Assembly (NCBI GenBank): GCA_023131225.1
Contig: JAGLZW010000002.1
Coordinates: forward strand, 1-64,000
Direction of reading: 5' to 3'
Source: Candidatus Bathyarchaeota archaeon
Lineage (GTDB): Archaea > Thermoproteota > Bathyarchaeia > Bathyarchaeales > SOJC01
Length of the DNA: 64,000 nt
Shown one piece after another: positions 1 through 10,729 of this stretch; position 1 is the stretch's first letter; every line of letters begins with the position of its first letter. The notes below the pieces were generated by a model, which did no database searches, had not been told where the DNA came from, and worked only from the letters and a program-made list of their open reading frames with translations. The translations under genes were made by a program, and so were the position numbers.

Positions 1-467
1 TGGACTACTATGTTCCAGGGTGCCCACCACCTATCCCACTTATAATCCAAGCCATTGAAGCAATATTCAAAAACGAGCTGCCTCCAAAAGGAAGCGTTCT
101 AATGCCAAACAAATCCATCTGCGACGAATGCCCCAGAGAGAAAAAAGATAAAAAACTTTCGAAAATAAAGAGAATTTACGAAATCGACGACGATTTCAAA
201 ACGTGCTTCTGGGATCAAGGAGTAATATGCATGGGACCAGCTACACGAGCAGGCTGCGGCGCACAATGCCCAAAGGTAAATATGCCATGCACGGGATGCA
301 ACGGTCCAGGCTTCAATGTGAACGACCAAGGTGCCGCCGCTATCAATGCGCTTGCCTCTATTGCCACTAGTTCAGAAGTGGTTGATCAAATTGTGGACCC
401 AATAGGAACCTTCTACAAGTATTCTTTACCTCATTCCATTCTACGTAGGAAAGTGATGAAGAAATGA
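1..467 (+). CDS. mvhG: F420-non-reducing hydrogenase small subunit, C-terminal part
   Basis: The gene enters from outside the window; its reading frame is open from base 3. It is the electron-transfer small subunit of the [NiFe] hydrogenase that passes H2 electrons to heterodisulfide reductase. The visible 154 residues hold the C-terminal iron-sulfur cluster cysteines: GCPP at the start, CDEC, then a run of cysteines (TCFW, VICMG, GCGAQC, CTGCNG) typical of Mvh/Frh/Vhu small subunits. It overlaps the large-subunit gene by four bases (ATGA), a sign of translational coupling in one operon with mvhA, hdrA, hdrC and hdrB. FrhG is the main alternative, but the Hdr neighbours favour Mvh. Confidence 0.92.
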   Translation, partial: DYYVPGCPPPIPLIIQAIEAIFKNELPPKGSVLMPNKSICDECPREKKDKKLSKIKRIYEIDDDFKTCFWDQGVICMGPATRAGCGAQCPKVNMPCTGCNGPGFNVNDQGAAAINALASIATSSEVVDQIVDPIGTFYKYSLPHSILRRKVMKK

Positions 468-1918
468 AACAAATATCCATCGACCCTATAACACGGCTGG
501 AAGGCCACGGAAAAATCACAATATTCCTCAACGACGAGGGAAACGTGGAAAATGCTTACTTGCAAATCCCCGAACTGAGAGGATTTGAACGGTTCTGCGA
601 AGGAAGAAGAGCTGAAGACATGGCAATAATAACAACGAGGATATGCGGTGTCTGCCCAGTAGCCCACCACCTGGCAGCCGCAAAAGCAATTGACGCTGCG
701 TTCAACGTGGAACCTACAGAAACAGCTAAGAAATTGAGAGAGCTCATGTATTGTGGCTACATCATCTACGACCACATATTGCATTTCTACTTCCTAGGCG
801 GACCAGACTTCATCGTAGGACCAGACGCCCCACCTGAGAAAAGAAACATTCTCGGAGTGATAGAAAAGGTCGGCTTGGATATCGCAAAAGAAGTGATTAA
901 ACACCGAGCTTATGGACAAAAAATAACTGGCATCCTCGGAGGTAGACCAACCCATCCAGTGAGCGCTTTGCCAGGAGGCGTTTCAAAGCCTTTATCCGAA
1001 GAGGAAAGACAAGAAATTGAAGAAATGGTTAGAAGTTGCATGGAGTTCGCAAAGTTCTCTCTGAAAATTTTCGACGACGTAGTTCTTAAGAACAGTGACT
1101 ACGTAAACTTGATTAAAAGCGAACCGTACGCATTGGAGACCTACTACATGGGAACTGTTGACAAAAACAACAAAGTGAATTTCTACGACGGCGATGTCCG
1201 TGTGGTTGACCCTGAAGGAAAAGAATTTGTCAAATTCGCACCAAACGAATATTTAGACATTATCGAAGAACACGTGGAACCGTGGACCTACGTTAAGTTT
1301 CCATACCTCAAGAAGATTGGCTGGAAAGGCTTGGTAGCGGGACCGGACAGCGGCATCTACAGAGTTGGACCTCTCGGAAGACTGAATGCTGCGGACGGTA
1401 TGGCAACGCCCATAGCTCAAAAAGAGTATGAGAGAATGTACAAAACACTCGGTGGAAAACCCGTTCATGCCACCTTGACTTTCCATTGGGCCAGACTGAT
1501 AGAACTCATGTATGCCACTGAACGAGCTTTAGAATTGGTCAAAGACGAGGAAATCACAAGCAAGGATATTAGAAACCCAGTTGGTGCGCCCGGTGAGGGA
1601 GTAGGAATTGTCGAGGCGGCGAGAGGCACCTTAATCCATCATTATATATTAGATGAAAAAGCCTTGGCCAAGAAAGTTAACTTAGTAGTGGCAACAACTC
1701 ACAATGCGCCAGGAATCTGCATGTCCATTAAAAACGCGGCTAAAGGACTTATACGTAACGGCGAAATCAGTGACGGGGTTTTGAACAGGGTGGAGATGGC
1801 GTTTAGAGCTTATGATCCGTGCTTTGCATGCGCTACCCACCTTGCTATTGGTGAGAGGCCTTTGGAAGTTAAGATTTACGATGCCGAGAAAAGGCTATTG
1901 AAAATGATTAAAAGATGA
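464..1918 (+). CDS. mvhA: F420-non-reducing hydrogenase large (NiFe) subunit
   Basis: Catalytic subunit that splits H2 at a Ni-Fe centre. The 484-residue length fits the family. Both nickel-ligand motifs are present: RICGVCPVAHH with Cys61 and Cys64, and DPCFACATH with Cys453 and Cys456. A 25-residue tail follows the last motif; whether it is removed by a maturation protease cannot be told from sequence. The N-terminus (MKQISIDPITRLEGHG) is typical of the family. The start overlaps the mvhG stop, and hdrA follows 12 bases after the stop. With the Hdr genes this should form the cytoplasmic electron-bifurcating hydrogenase-Hdr complex, coupling H2 oxidation to disulfide and ferredoxin reduction. 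Confidence 0.95.
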   Translation: MKQISIDPITRLEGHGKITIFLNDEGNVENAYLQIPELRGFERFCEGRRAEDMAIITTRICGVCPVAHHLAAAKAIDAAFNVEPTETAKKLRELMYCGYIIYDHILHFYFLGGPDFIVGPDAPPEKRNILGVIEKVGLDIAKEVIKHRAYGQKITGILGGRPTHPVSALPGGVSKPLSEEERQEIEEMVRSCMEFAKFSLKIFDDVVLKNSDYVNLIKSEPYALETYYMGTVDKNNKVNFYDGDVRVVDPEGKEFVKFAPNEYLDIIEEHVEPWTYVKFPYLKKIGWKGLVAGPDSGIYRVGPLGRLNAADGMATPIAQKEYERMYKTLGGKPVHATLTFHWARLIELMYATERALELVKDEEITSKDIRNPVGAPGEGVGIVEAARGTLIHHYILDEKALAKKVNLVVATTHNAPGICMSIKNAAKGLIRNGEISDGVLNRVEMAFRAYDPCFACATHLAIGERPLEVKIYDAEKRLLKMIKR

Positions 1919-1930
1919 GAAGGGTACAAA

Positions 1931-4366
1931 ATGGACAGAGTTAAAGTTGGAGTGTTCCTAGCTGACAGTGGAAAGCAACTCTCTAAAATCTTAGACTACA
2001 ACGACTTGACAAATTATGTTAAAAACATTTCAGGCGTGGTTTACGTGGCGAGAGGCAACGAGTTTTGGCGTGGCCAAGGACTACAAAATATAATAAACGC
2101 CATAAAAGATGAAAAAATAAACAGAGTCGTCGTAGGGGGGACTCTTCCAAAGCTAAGTGAAGTGAAGATCGCTCAAGCAGCAGAGAATGTTGGTTTCAAC
2201 CCATATTTGATGGAATTCATCGACCTCAAGGATCACTGTGCAATGCCTCACCAAGAAACACCGTCTGAAGCCACAGAAAAAGCTAAAGCCATGCTCCTAG
2301 CTGCCATCGAACGTGCAAAGCTTCTCGAGCCCTTAGAAAAACTTGAGTTTCCTGTCCTCAAATCTGTACTGGTCATAGGTGGAGGTATCGCTGGGATACA
2401 GACATCTGTGGACTTGGCAGATTTGGGATTCGAGGTGAACTTGGTTGAAAAGACACCATTTCTCGGAGGCTTGGCTGCTCGTGCAGGTCGATTCTTCCCA
2501 ACTGATGACTGCGCCATCTGCATACAGTCTCCAGCCTCAGACTTGAAAACCATCACTCATACCTCGCGGAAGTGCGTGTACCGCTCTGGTTTCAGCGAGA
2601 TTCCCAACTTAAGCATATTAACCAATTCAAAAGTCGTAGCTATTGAAGGAGTTCCTGGGAAATATAAAGTTACGATAGAAAAGAAACCGCGATACATCAA
2701 CGAGGAATGCATCCGTTGCGATTTGTGCACTACAGTTTGCCCCGTAGAAATACCAGATGAATATAATGCAAAGCTGAAAACCCGCAAAGCCATTTACATG
2801 AACATTCCAAACGTTCATCCACCTGTCTACGTCATCGACGACAGCGTATGCAAGTTCCACGACTGTGCCAAGTGCGTTGAAGTCTGCCCTACTAATGCTA
2901 TTGCGTTGGACCAGAAAACTGAGCATATAACTCTAAACGTGGGCAGCATAGTAGTCGCCACTGGCTTTGAAGAGTTTGATTCCAGCGTCATAAAGGAGTA
3001 TCACTACGATGACTACTCAGACGTAATAACCAATCTTGAGTTTGCCAGGATCCTTGACGGTTTCGGTCCTACTGGGGGTCAAATCATTCGACCTTCAGAC
3101 CACAAGCCTGCCAAGAAAATCGTTATGATTCAATGCGTCGGTTCGCGAGACAGGCGCTACAACTCTTACTGCTCAAGCATCTGCTGTATGATTTCCCTAA
3201 AACACGCCACATTAATTAAATCAACCTATCCCGATATAGACGTCACTATATGTTACATAGACATAAGAACCACCGGAAGAGAACATGAACATTACTACGA
3301 ACGAGCTAGAGAGATGGGAATCAAATTTGTCAAGGGCAGACCAACCGAAATCTACAGAGACCCGGAAACCAATAAATTAGTTGTCGATGTTGAAGACGCT
3401 CTTCTACAGAGATTTCTCGAATTAGAAGCCGATTTAGTGGTTTTAGCTCCAGCCATGGTGCCCGCTAAAGGTACTAAAGAACTTGCTGAGATGCTGGGCA
3501 TCGAATTAGAAGAAGACGGTTTTTTCAAGGAGTATAATGCCAAGCTAAGACCAACCGAGACCAAGCTGAAAGGGATATATTTGTGCGGTGGGGCAACATT
3601 CCCAAAAGACGCGCCAACTACTTCTTTGCATGCTCACTCAGCAGCACTAAAGGTTATGAAGCTCTTGACTACCGGCAAGATAGTTAAATATCAGAGAACT
3701 GCCGTGGTCAACGAGGAATATTGTGGTGACTGTGAATTCTGCCCGGTCACGTGCCCTTACGGAGCGATAAGTTTGGTCCCAACGACTGAAAACCACTTTG
3801 TCGCTCAAGTATCTGATCTCTTATGTGAGGGATGTGGTATTTGCGTAGGGACTTGTCCCCTTAACGCTATTGAACTTAGGCATTCGACAACAAACCAGAT
3901 GTTGGCTCAAATGAAAGCCCTCCTGTCTATAAATGGAACGCCAAAGCCTTTGGTTCTGGCCATATGCTGTTCAGAGTGTGGACACACCGTCGTAGATTCT
4001 TCAGGAATGGCCAAGATGCAATACCCAGCCAACGTGAGGGTAATGAAAGTGCCCTGTACGGGAATCCTGCAAATCTATCAATTCTTGGAGGCTTTCAAGG
4101 CAGGGGCTCATGGAGTGATGGTTATAGGATGCAAAAGTGACGGCTGCCACTACGAGGTTGGCATCAAAAAAGCTGAGAAGAAGGTGAAACTTGCCAAAGT
4201 TTTGCTAAAGGAGTATGGTATTGAACCAGAGAGATTGGAGATGTTCAATATGGTGTTTATTGAAGGAAACAAGTTTGCTGAGGCTGCGCGAATGATGACT
4301 GACAAGTTAGAGAAGCTAGGTCCATTGCAACTAATGACAGGTTCCAAAGTGGAAAAGGTGACTTAG
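1931..4366 (+). CDS. hdrA: HdrA-like bifurcating flavoprotein fused to an MvhD domain
   Basis: FAD and iron-sulfur hub of a heterodisulfide-reductase complex, 811 residues. In order: an N-terminal domain (about 1-140); a dinucleotide-binding GGGIAG near residue 150; two 4Fe-4S motifs (CIRCDLCTTVCP and CAKCVEVCP); the HdrA-type SYCSSICC cluster near residue 415; a C-terminal ferredoxin pair (CGDCEFCPVTCP, CEGCGICVGTCP); and an MvhD-like domain from about residue 675 with CCSECG, a Cys in KVPCTG and GCKSDGC. MvhD normally connects hydrogenase to HdrA, so the fusion replaces a separate mvhD gene. One oddity: the usual N-terminal CxCG motif is absent, reading LADSGKQ instead. The gene lies between mvhA and hdrC in one operon. 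Confidence 0.93.
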   Translation: MDRVKVGVFLADSGKQLSKILDYNDLTNYVKNISGVVYVARGNEFWRGQGLQNIINAIKDEKINRVVVGGTLPKLSEVKIAQAAENVGFNPYLMEFIDLKDHCAMPHQETPSEATEKAKAMLLAAIERAKLLEPLEKLEFPVLKSVLVIGGGIAGIQTSVDLADLGFEVNLVEKTPFLGGLAARAGRFFPTDDCAICIQSPASDLKTITHTSRKCVYRSGFSEIPNLSILTNSKVVAIEGVPGKYKVTIEKKPRYINEECIRCDLCTTVCPVEIPDEYNAKLKTRKAIYMNIPNVHPPVYVIDDSVCKFHDCAKCVEVCPTNAIALDQKTEHITLNVGSIVVATGFEEFDSSVIKEYHYDDYSDVITNLEFARILDGFGPTGGQIIRPSDHKPAKKIVMIQCVGSRDRRYNSYCSSICCMISLKHATLIKSTYPDIDVTICYIDIRTTGREHEHYYERAREMGIKFVKGRPTEIYRDPETNKLVVDVEDALLQRFLELEADLVVLAPAMVPAKGTKELAEMLGIELEEDGFFKEYNAKLRPTETKLKGIYLCGGATFPKDAPTTSLHAHSAALKVMKLLTTGKIVKYQRTAVVNEEYCGDCEFCPVTCPYGAISLVPTTENHFVAQVSDLLCEGCGICVGTCPLNAIELRHSTTNQMLAQMKALLSINGTPKPLVLAICCSECGHTVVDSSGMAKMQYPANVRVMKVPCTGILQIYQFLEAFKAGAHGVMVIGCKSDGCHYEVGIKKAEKKVKLAKVLLKEYGIEPERLEMFNMVFIEGNKFAEAARMMTDKLEKLGPLQLMTGSKVEKVT

Positions 4367-4367
4367 A

Positions 4368-4883
4368 ATGGAACAAGCGCAAGAGCAAAAAACCACTAAC
4401 ATGGCATTCTCCAATATAATTACGAGTCGTTTAGGTGGCAAAACAATAACCCTATGCTACCAGTGTGGAACATGCGCCAGCAGTTGCCCAGTGGCTAAAA
4501 TCACCCCACGTTTCAACCCGAGAGAAGTCATCAAACTATCACTCTTAGGAGCAGAAAAGGAGGTTCTTTCAAGTGACTCTATATGGCTTTGCTGTTCATG
4601 CTACAACTGTCAAGAACGGTGTCCTCAAAAAGTTGAGATAGCCGACGTAATTTACGCACTGAGAAACATCGCCTTCAAAAAAGGCTACTTCCCAAATATC
4701 TATTCGGAGTTTGCATCCGCTCTATTAAACAACGGACGCATAGTAAAGATTTCCCAATTCGTCGAAAACAAAAGACCAACCCGCGGCTTGCCCCCCCTTA
4801 AACCAACAGGTGTGGAAGCACTGAGAAAAATTCTTTCTGCGACAGGTTTTGACAAGCTGCGACTCAAAGAGGAATCACAATGA
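4368..4883 (+). CDS. hdrC: Heterodisulfide reductase subunit C
   Basis: Small iron-sulfur protein of 171 residues that carries electrons from HdrA to HdrB. It has the two expected 4Fe-4S binding motifs, CYQCGTCASSCPVAK near residue 27 and CCSCYNCQERCPQ near residue 76. The start codon lies one base after the hdrA stop, and the end overlaps the hdrB start by four bases (ATGA), so hdrA, hdrC and hdrB are very probably translated from one message. The length is close to that of methanogen HdrC. Nothing unusual is seen. Confidence 0.94.
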   Translation: MEQAQEQKTTNMAFSNIITSRLGGKTITLCYQCGTCASSCPVAKITPRFNPREVIKLSLLGAEKEVLSSDSIWLCCSCYNCQERCPQKVEIADVIYALRNIAFKKGYFPNIYSEFASALLNNGRIVKISQFVENKRPTRGLPPLKPTGVEALRKILSATGFDKLRLKEESQ

Positions 4884-5755
4884 CTAGCTACGCTTTATTC
4901 CTTGGTTGCACCATACCTGCTCGTCAGCCCAACTATGAGTTGTCTGCAAGAAAGACTTTAGGAAAACTTGGAATCGAGCTAGTTGACTTAGACAACATGA
5001 CGTGCTGTGCACCTCCGCCAGTGCAATCCATAAATTTTGAAACCAGTCTAGCCATAGCCGCATACAACATTTGCCTAGCCGAAGAAGCTGATCTGAATCT
5101 AGTCACGTTGTGCAGCGGTTGCTTTGAATCTCTTGCGATGACAAACAGCATGTTAAAGGATAACGAAGAACTAAAGGCGAAGATAAACAAGATTCTATCC
5201 CAAGCTGGAAAGGAGTTCCAAGGTAACAAAGAGGTTAAACATTTCCTCCAAGTCTTGATGAACGATGTAGGACTGGAGCGACTTAAACAAAATGTCTCCA
5301 AGCCTTTAAACAACTTAAAGATAGCAGCTTTCTATGGTTGTCACGCGCTTAGGCCAAGCGAGCTTCTGAAACTCGACGATCCAGAACGTCCCCGCATTCT
5401 TGAAAATTTAATTGAAGCATTAGGCGCTGAAAGTGTCGAGTATCGAAACAAATTGAAGTGTTGTGGCGGGCTTTTGAGGGGATATTCTGATGATTTGGCG
5501 CTCAATCTTGCCAGAGAGAAACTTGAAAACACGTCCAAAGCTGGCGCCGACTGCATTGCAACCCTCTGCCCATTCTGCTTCGTTGCACTGGACATAGGAC
5601 AGATACAAGTGAGAGCGAAATTCAATAAAAGCTACGATATACCAATACTTCATTATTCCGAACTCTTAGCCTTCGCATTGGGCATAGATCCGAAAGAATT
5701 AGCACTTGAAATCCACAAAATAAAGACAGACAAGATACTCAGCAAAATATTCTAG
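4880..5755 (+). CDS. hdrB: Heterodisulfide reductase subunit B
   Basis: Catalytic subunit of heterodisulfide reductase, 291 residues, carrying the non-cubane iron-sulfur clusters that cleave a disulfide. The first cysteine-rich motif matches the family rule exactly: Cys10, then Cys42-Cys43, then Cys78 and Cys81 (CX31CC-X34-CXXC). The second copy is formed by Cys in FYGCH, KLKCCGG and CPFC. In methanogens the substrate is CoM-S-S-CoB; in an archaeon not shown to be methanogenic the true disulfide is unknown. Last gene of the mvh-hdr operon; the following 16 bases lead into a decayed gene. Confidence 0.94.
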   Translation: MTSYALFLGCTIPARQPNYELSARKTLGKLGIELVDLDNMTCCAPPPVQSINFETSLAIAAYNICLAEEADLNLVTLCSGCFESLAMTNSMLKDNEELKAKINKILSQAGKEFQGNKEVKHFLQVLMNDVGLERLKQNVSKPLNNLKIAAFYGCHALRPSELLKLDDPERPRILENLIEALGAESVEYRNKLKCCGGLLRGYSDDLALNLAREKLENTSKAGADCIATLCPFCFVALDIGQIQVRAKFNKSYDIPILHYSELLAFALGIDPKELALEIHKIKTDKILSKIF

Positions 5756-5771
5756 AAACCGCACGCATTGG

Positions 5772-6273
5772 GTCTCAAAATATTGACAGGAAAACGCGCT
5801 GCCCCACCAAAATCAGAAAGAAACTTGTGGTCGCTGTTTTGACGCCTCACGCACGGCTCAAAGAAAACTTAGCTTTGGCAGAAACAGGTGCAACCACAGC
5901 CTCTAGATTCCAGCGATGGATTTGCGTGGAGCCTTTACGAAATCAGCCGCGTCAGCAACGTAGGCCTCATGATTAACGCTTACGCATCACCTCAGTAACC
6001 TACGAATTTGTAAAGCTATACAATTTTGACCCTTTGGAACTAAGCCTTTATGGCTGTGAAGAATACGAGCTAATTGTCACCATTAAGTCGAAACATTTGA
6101 GATTAGTAGAAGATGCAGTTATGCAAAAAGGAGATGCCCTCTTGAAAATCGGCAGAACTACTGCAGAGAAAGCCCTGCTCCTAAAGTATAGGAGCAAGAT
6201 GGCTAAAATAGAGGCGCGAGGTTATAAACATTTCAAGCATGAAGGAAGTGGCCAGGTTGATTCAGTCTTGTGA
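5772..6273 (+). pseudogene. Decayed ThiL / AIR-synthase-related kinase gene (frameshifted C-terminal half)
   Basis: Reading all forward frames recovers one protein-like track broken by at least three frame changes. GLKILTGKRAAPPK (frame 3, from 5772) passes to KKLVVAVLTPHARLKENLAL and AETGATTAS (frame 1, 5821-5903), then DSSDGFAWSLYEISR (frame 2, from 5906), then TSVTYEFVKLYNFDP and GCEEYELIVTIK with EARGYKHF (frame 1, from about 5989). The DSSDG and GxEEYEL segments resemble the PurM-like fold of thiamine-monophosphate kinase (ThiL) and related proteins. The region before hdrB holds no matching N-terminal half, so this is probably a truncated relic. The tail overlaps the start of the next gene. 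Confidence 0.7.
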
Positions 6274-7330
6274 CGTTGGAAGTCTTCCTTGCACCTATAG
6301 GTCAGACAAATTGTTAGAAGGGGCAAGGCATTTTGCAGCTAGTCTAAGCGACGACTCTGCCAAGTTTTTTGAACAGATGGTTGTTAACGCTTTTTTAGAT
6401 AAGCTAAAAGCAGGCATTGCAATTCCAGCTTTTCCGCAATTTCGTGACATGAATAAAATGTTTCTTTCAACCTTTGAAGGTTTAGAAAAGGTAGAAAGCG
6501 GCTACATTGAGACCAGACGTCTAACTTTAAAATCGGGGTATGGTAGGCTACCAGAAGTGGCAACTATAGAGAAAAACGCTAGAAAAATTCACGCGCAAAC
6601 GGATAACCCCTTTCAGCTTAGAATCTGCATCACCGGACCTTATACGTTAGCCTCATTTTTTCCCTATAGAAATAGCCAAACCTACAGACATCTAGGTGAA
6701 GTGCTTTCAGAAACCGTAGAGAAGAACATTTTTGCAATGAAGCAAGGTAAAGTTGTCCTAGTCTCTGTAGATGAGCCGCTTTTCGGCTTAGTTGACGACC
6801 CTTCAATAGACAGAGGCACTGAAGGTAGAGAGAGCCTTCTTGCAGCGTGGGAATCCTTAACGAGTAAGGCTAGGAATAAAGGCGTAGAGACTTGTATCCA
6901 TCTTCACTGCACCTCGGACGACTTGTTTTGGGCAGTCAAGTCACTCAGAATCATAGAGTCACATATGGATGACCCTCTTTATGAAATAAAAACTACTAAG
7001 CAACGGTTGGAAAAGGAGGATAAATTGTTAAAGGCCAGCATAGCCTTAACTGATTTTGATCGATTAATAAGGGAAAAGTTGGGCTCAAATGCATTTGATG
7101 ACGCTGTCGCAGACGTTTGGAAGAACATTTCAAAGGGGACGGTGAATCCAGAAACCTTTCTAGAAGATGTTGGCATCATGAAGAAACGGCTTATAAGAAT
7201 TACTGAACGGTTTGGTAGGGAAAGAGTGGTGCTGGCTGGTACAGAATGTGGGTTACGAGGTTACCCAACATATGCCTCTGCAATAAGGTGTTTAAAGCTT
7301 GTCTCAAAGGCTGTAAAATCAATTGCTTAG
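6239..7330 (+). CDS. MetE-type cobalamin-independent methyltransferase (C-terminal catalytic domain family)
   Basis: A 363-residue protein of the MetE/UROD-like barrel family, about the length of archaeal MetE proteins that consist only of the catalytic half. CDVGSLP opens the barrel; VSVDEPLFG, IHLHCTSDD (the His and Cys zinc ligands) and GTECGLRGYPTY near the end (third zinc Cys) are all visible. The family moves a methyl group to a thiol, usually homocysteine; archaeal members often take it from methylcobamide proteins. The exact donor and acceptor here are not shown by the sequence. The ATG lies inside the end of the decayed ThiL-like gene, so its promoter may lie in that relic. Confidence 0.8.
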   Translation: MKEVARLIQSCDVGSLPCTYRSDKLLEGARHFAASLSDDSAKFFEQMVVNAFLDKLKAGIAIPAFPQFRDMNKMFLSTFEGLEKVESGYIETRRLTLKSGYGRLPEVATIEKNARKIHAQTDNPFQLRICITGPYTLASFFPYRNSQTYRHLGEVLSETVEKNIFAMKQGKVVLVSVDEPLFGLVDDPSIDRGTEGRESLLAAWESLTSKARNKGVETCIHLHCTSDDLFWAVKSLRIIESHMDDPLYEIKTTKQRLEKEDKLLKASIALTDFDRLIREKLGSNAFDDAVADVWKNISKGTVNPETFLEDVGIMKKRLIRITERFGRERVVLAGTECGLRGYPTYASAIRCLKLVSKAVKSIA

Positions 7331-8082
7331 TAATTGGGTGCCACCGTTACACATACATAGACTTGCTACTACACTCGATTATTTTGTTGCAATATACAAA
7401 TGTTGGTGGAATGTCACAAATTGAAACACGCGTATCTGATAGTGGTTCGTGAATAGAAAAAGGGTGCGCCAACACGTTTTCTCCATTGTCCACGTCTTTT
7501 TCGCAGTTTGCATTACATATGCAGATTTTCTAGCATACTGTGATTTGTCATAGCTGAAATGGGCCTCGTTTGAGAACAAGAGATATATGCAGAACGTTGC
7601 TCTATTCATAATTGCGAGTGGGAGTCCTAGATGTAGATTCTTACATCTAAAACTCTTCATTTCCTTATCTCCCACTTCCACTCGCAACTCTTCTGCGAAA
7701 ACAAACAGCTTAAAAATTGTGTACACATGATTTGGAATAGATGGTGTCACAGACTTTTTTTTTATTGGCACGGGATATAGGAGTAGAAAGGTAATGTTAA
7801 TGATTGATTGTAGATGGCTTCCAATCTATCCTTTGAAGAAAAATTACAAGAGGAGAAAATTAGATTGGAAATGGGTTTAAAATTTCATTCGGGGACTTGA
7901 AGAGTTTCGTAGGACATCAAATGGAAGAGAGATAGAATTGGTATCATGACAAAACATTCCCAAATGGGATGTTGATGGAAGCCTAGAATAAACTGGGTCT
8001 TAATGGTTGTCTGTGTTTCGAAGTCGCTGTTTGCGGAATACAAGTCTGATTACTATCTTCTTTGCCATTGAAACCCAAGGAA
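7331..8082. other. Long intergenic region (about 750 bp) with one strong inverted-repeat structure
   Basis: No convincing gene on either strand: the open frames here are low in recognisable motifs and lack good ribosome sites. The region separates the plus-strand methyltransferase gene from the end of the minus-strand oxidoreductase pair, so it is a convergent gap, unusually long for this window. The only clear structure is the nested inverted repeat at 7612-7687. The rest is AT-rich sequence in which I see nothing. Confidence 0.6.
7612..7687. other. Nested inverted repeat, possible structured RNA or relic of a mobile element
   Basis: The outer arms TTGCGAGTGG (7612-7621) and CCACTCGCAA (7678-7687) are perfect 10-bp complements. 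Inside them TAGATGTA (7628-7635) and TACATCTA (7642-7649) form a perfect 8-bp hairpin with the six-base loop GATTCT. A second pairing register, GTGGGAG (7618-7624) with CTCCCAC (7669-7675), competes with the outer stem. It lies in a 750-bp gap with no gene. The strand, if transcribed, is unknown because the structure is symmetrical. Confidence 0.4.
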
Positions 8083-10327
<2,245 letters not shown>

Positions 10328-10353
10328 GTTGTCACATCCGATACTTTTTTTGC

Positions 10354-10365
10354 CTATATATATAG
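10354..10365 (-). promoter_or_regulatory. TATA box for the NfnAB-like operon
   Basis: The palindromic CTATATATATAG is centred about 33 bases before the start codon at 10327, at the right distance for an archaeal TATA box with a very short leader. Confidence 0.55.
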
Positions 10366-10729
10366 AAATAGCTTACAACGTAAAACAAACTAATAAATCC
10401 ATTACAATAAAAGCTTGAATGCGTGATGCCGACGATTTGTACTTTAAATCGGCTCACGAAGAGTTATGAAAATAGGCCTAAGAGAATACAATGAATGGTG
10501 CCAAAGGACAACTGAACGGCAGAAAGCAACAGTAACCGCAAGTTTTTTGTACAACTTAGCTTGTAAAAATGATTAGTCATGTTTTTCTGGCCTTGCTTTC
10601 TGTGGGAAAAGAAACTCGCGGAACCTTGAGTCGCCGGCGCACATGCGCAAACGCCCTCTGCGTTAAGATGTTGACTCGGTTCAGGAAGGAGGGTTCTTCT
10701 CCCTGCAGAAAGCGTTTGTTTTCAAATTG
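10366..10729. other. Intergenic region with a branched inverted-repeat element
   Basis: About 360 bases between two minus-strand operons with no supported gene. Apart from the promoter of the NfnAB-like operon at its left edge, the notable part is the 10621-10682 structure described separately; the remaining sequence shows nothing I can name. Confidence 0.5.
10621..10682. other. Branched (two-hairpin) inverted-repeat element, possible small RNA
   Basis: GAACC (10621-10625) and GAGTC (10628-10632) pair with GACTC (10673-10677) and GGTTC (10678-10682), giving a 10-bp closing stem with a two-base bulge. Inside are GCGCA/TGCGC (10637-10641 with 10644-10648) and the hairpin AACGC-CCTCT-GCGTT (10650-10664). 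The GC content is higher than the flanks. It lies just downstream of the thioredoxin reductase stop, so it could be a 3' element or a separate RNA. It matches no RNA family I recognise. Confidence 0.35.

Noticed and set aside
7379-7771. 130-codon open frame on the minus strand in the long gap
   Set aside because: No recognisable motif, unusual composition, no ribosome site, and it crosses the nested inverted repeat.
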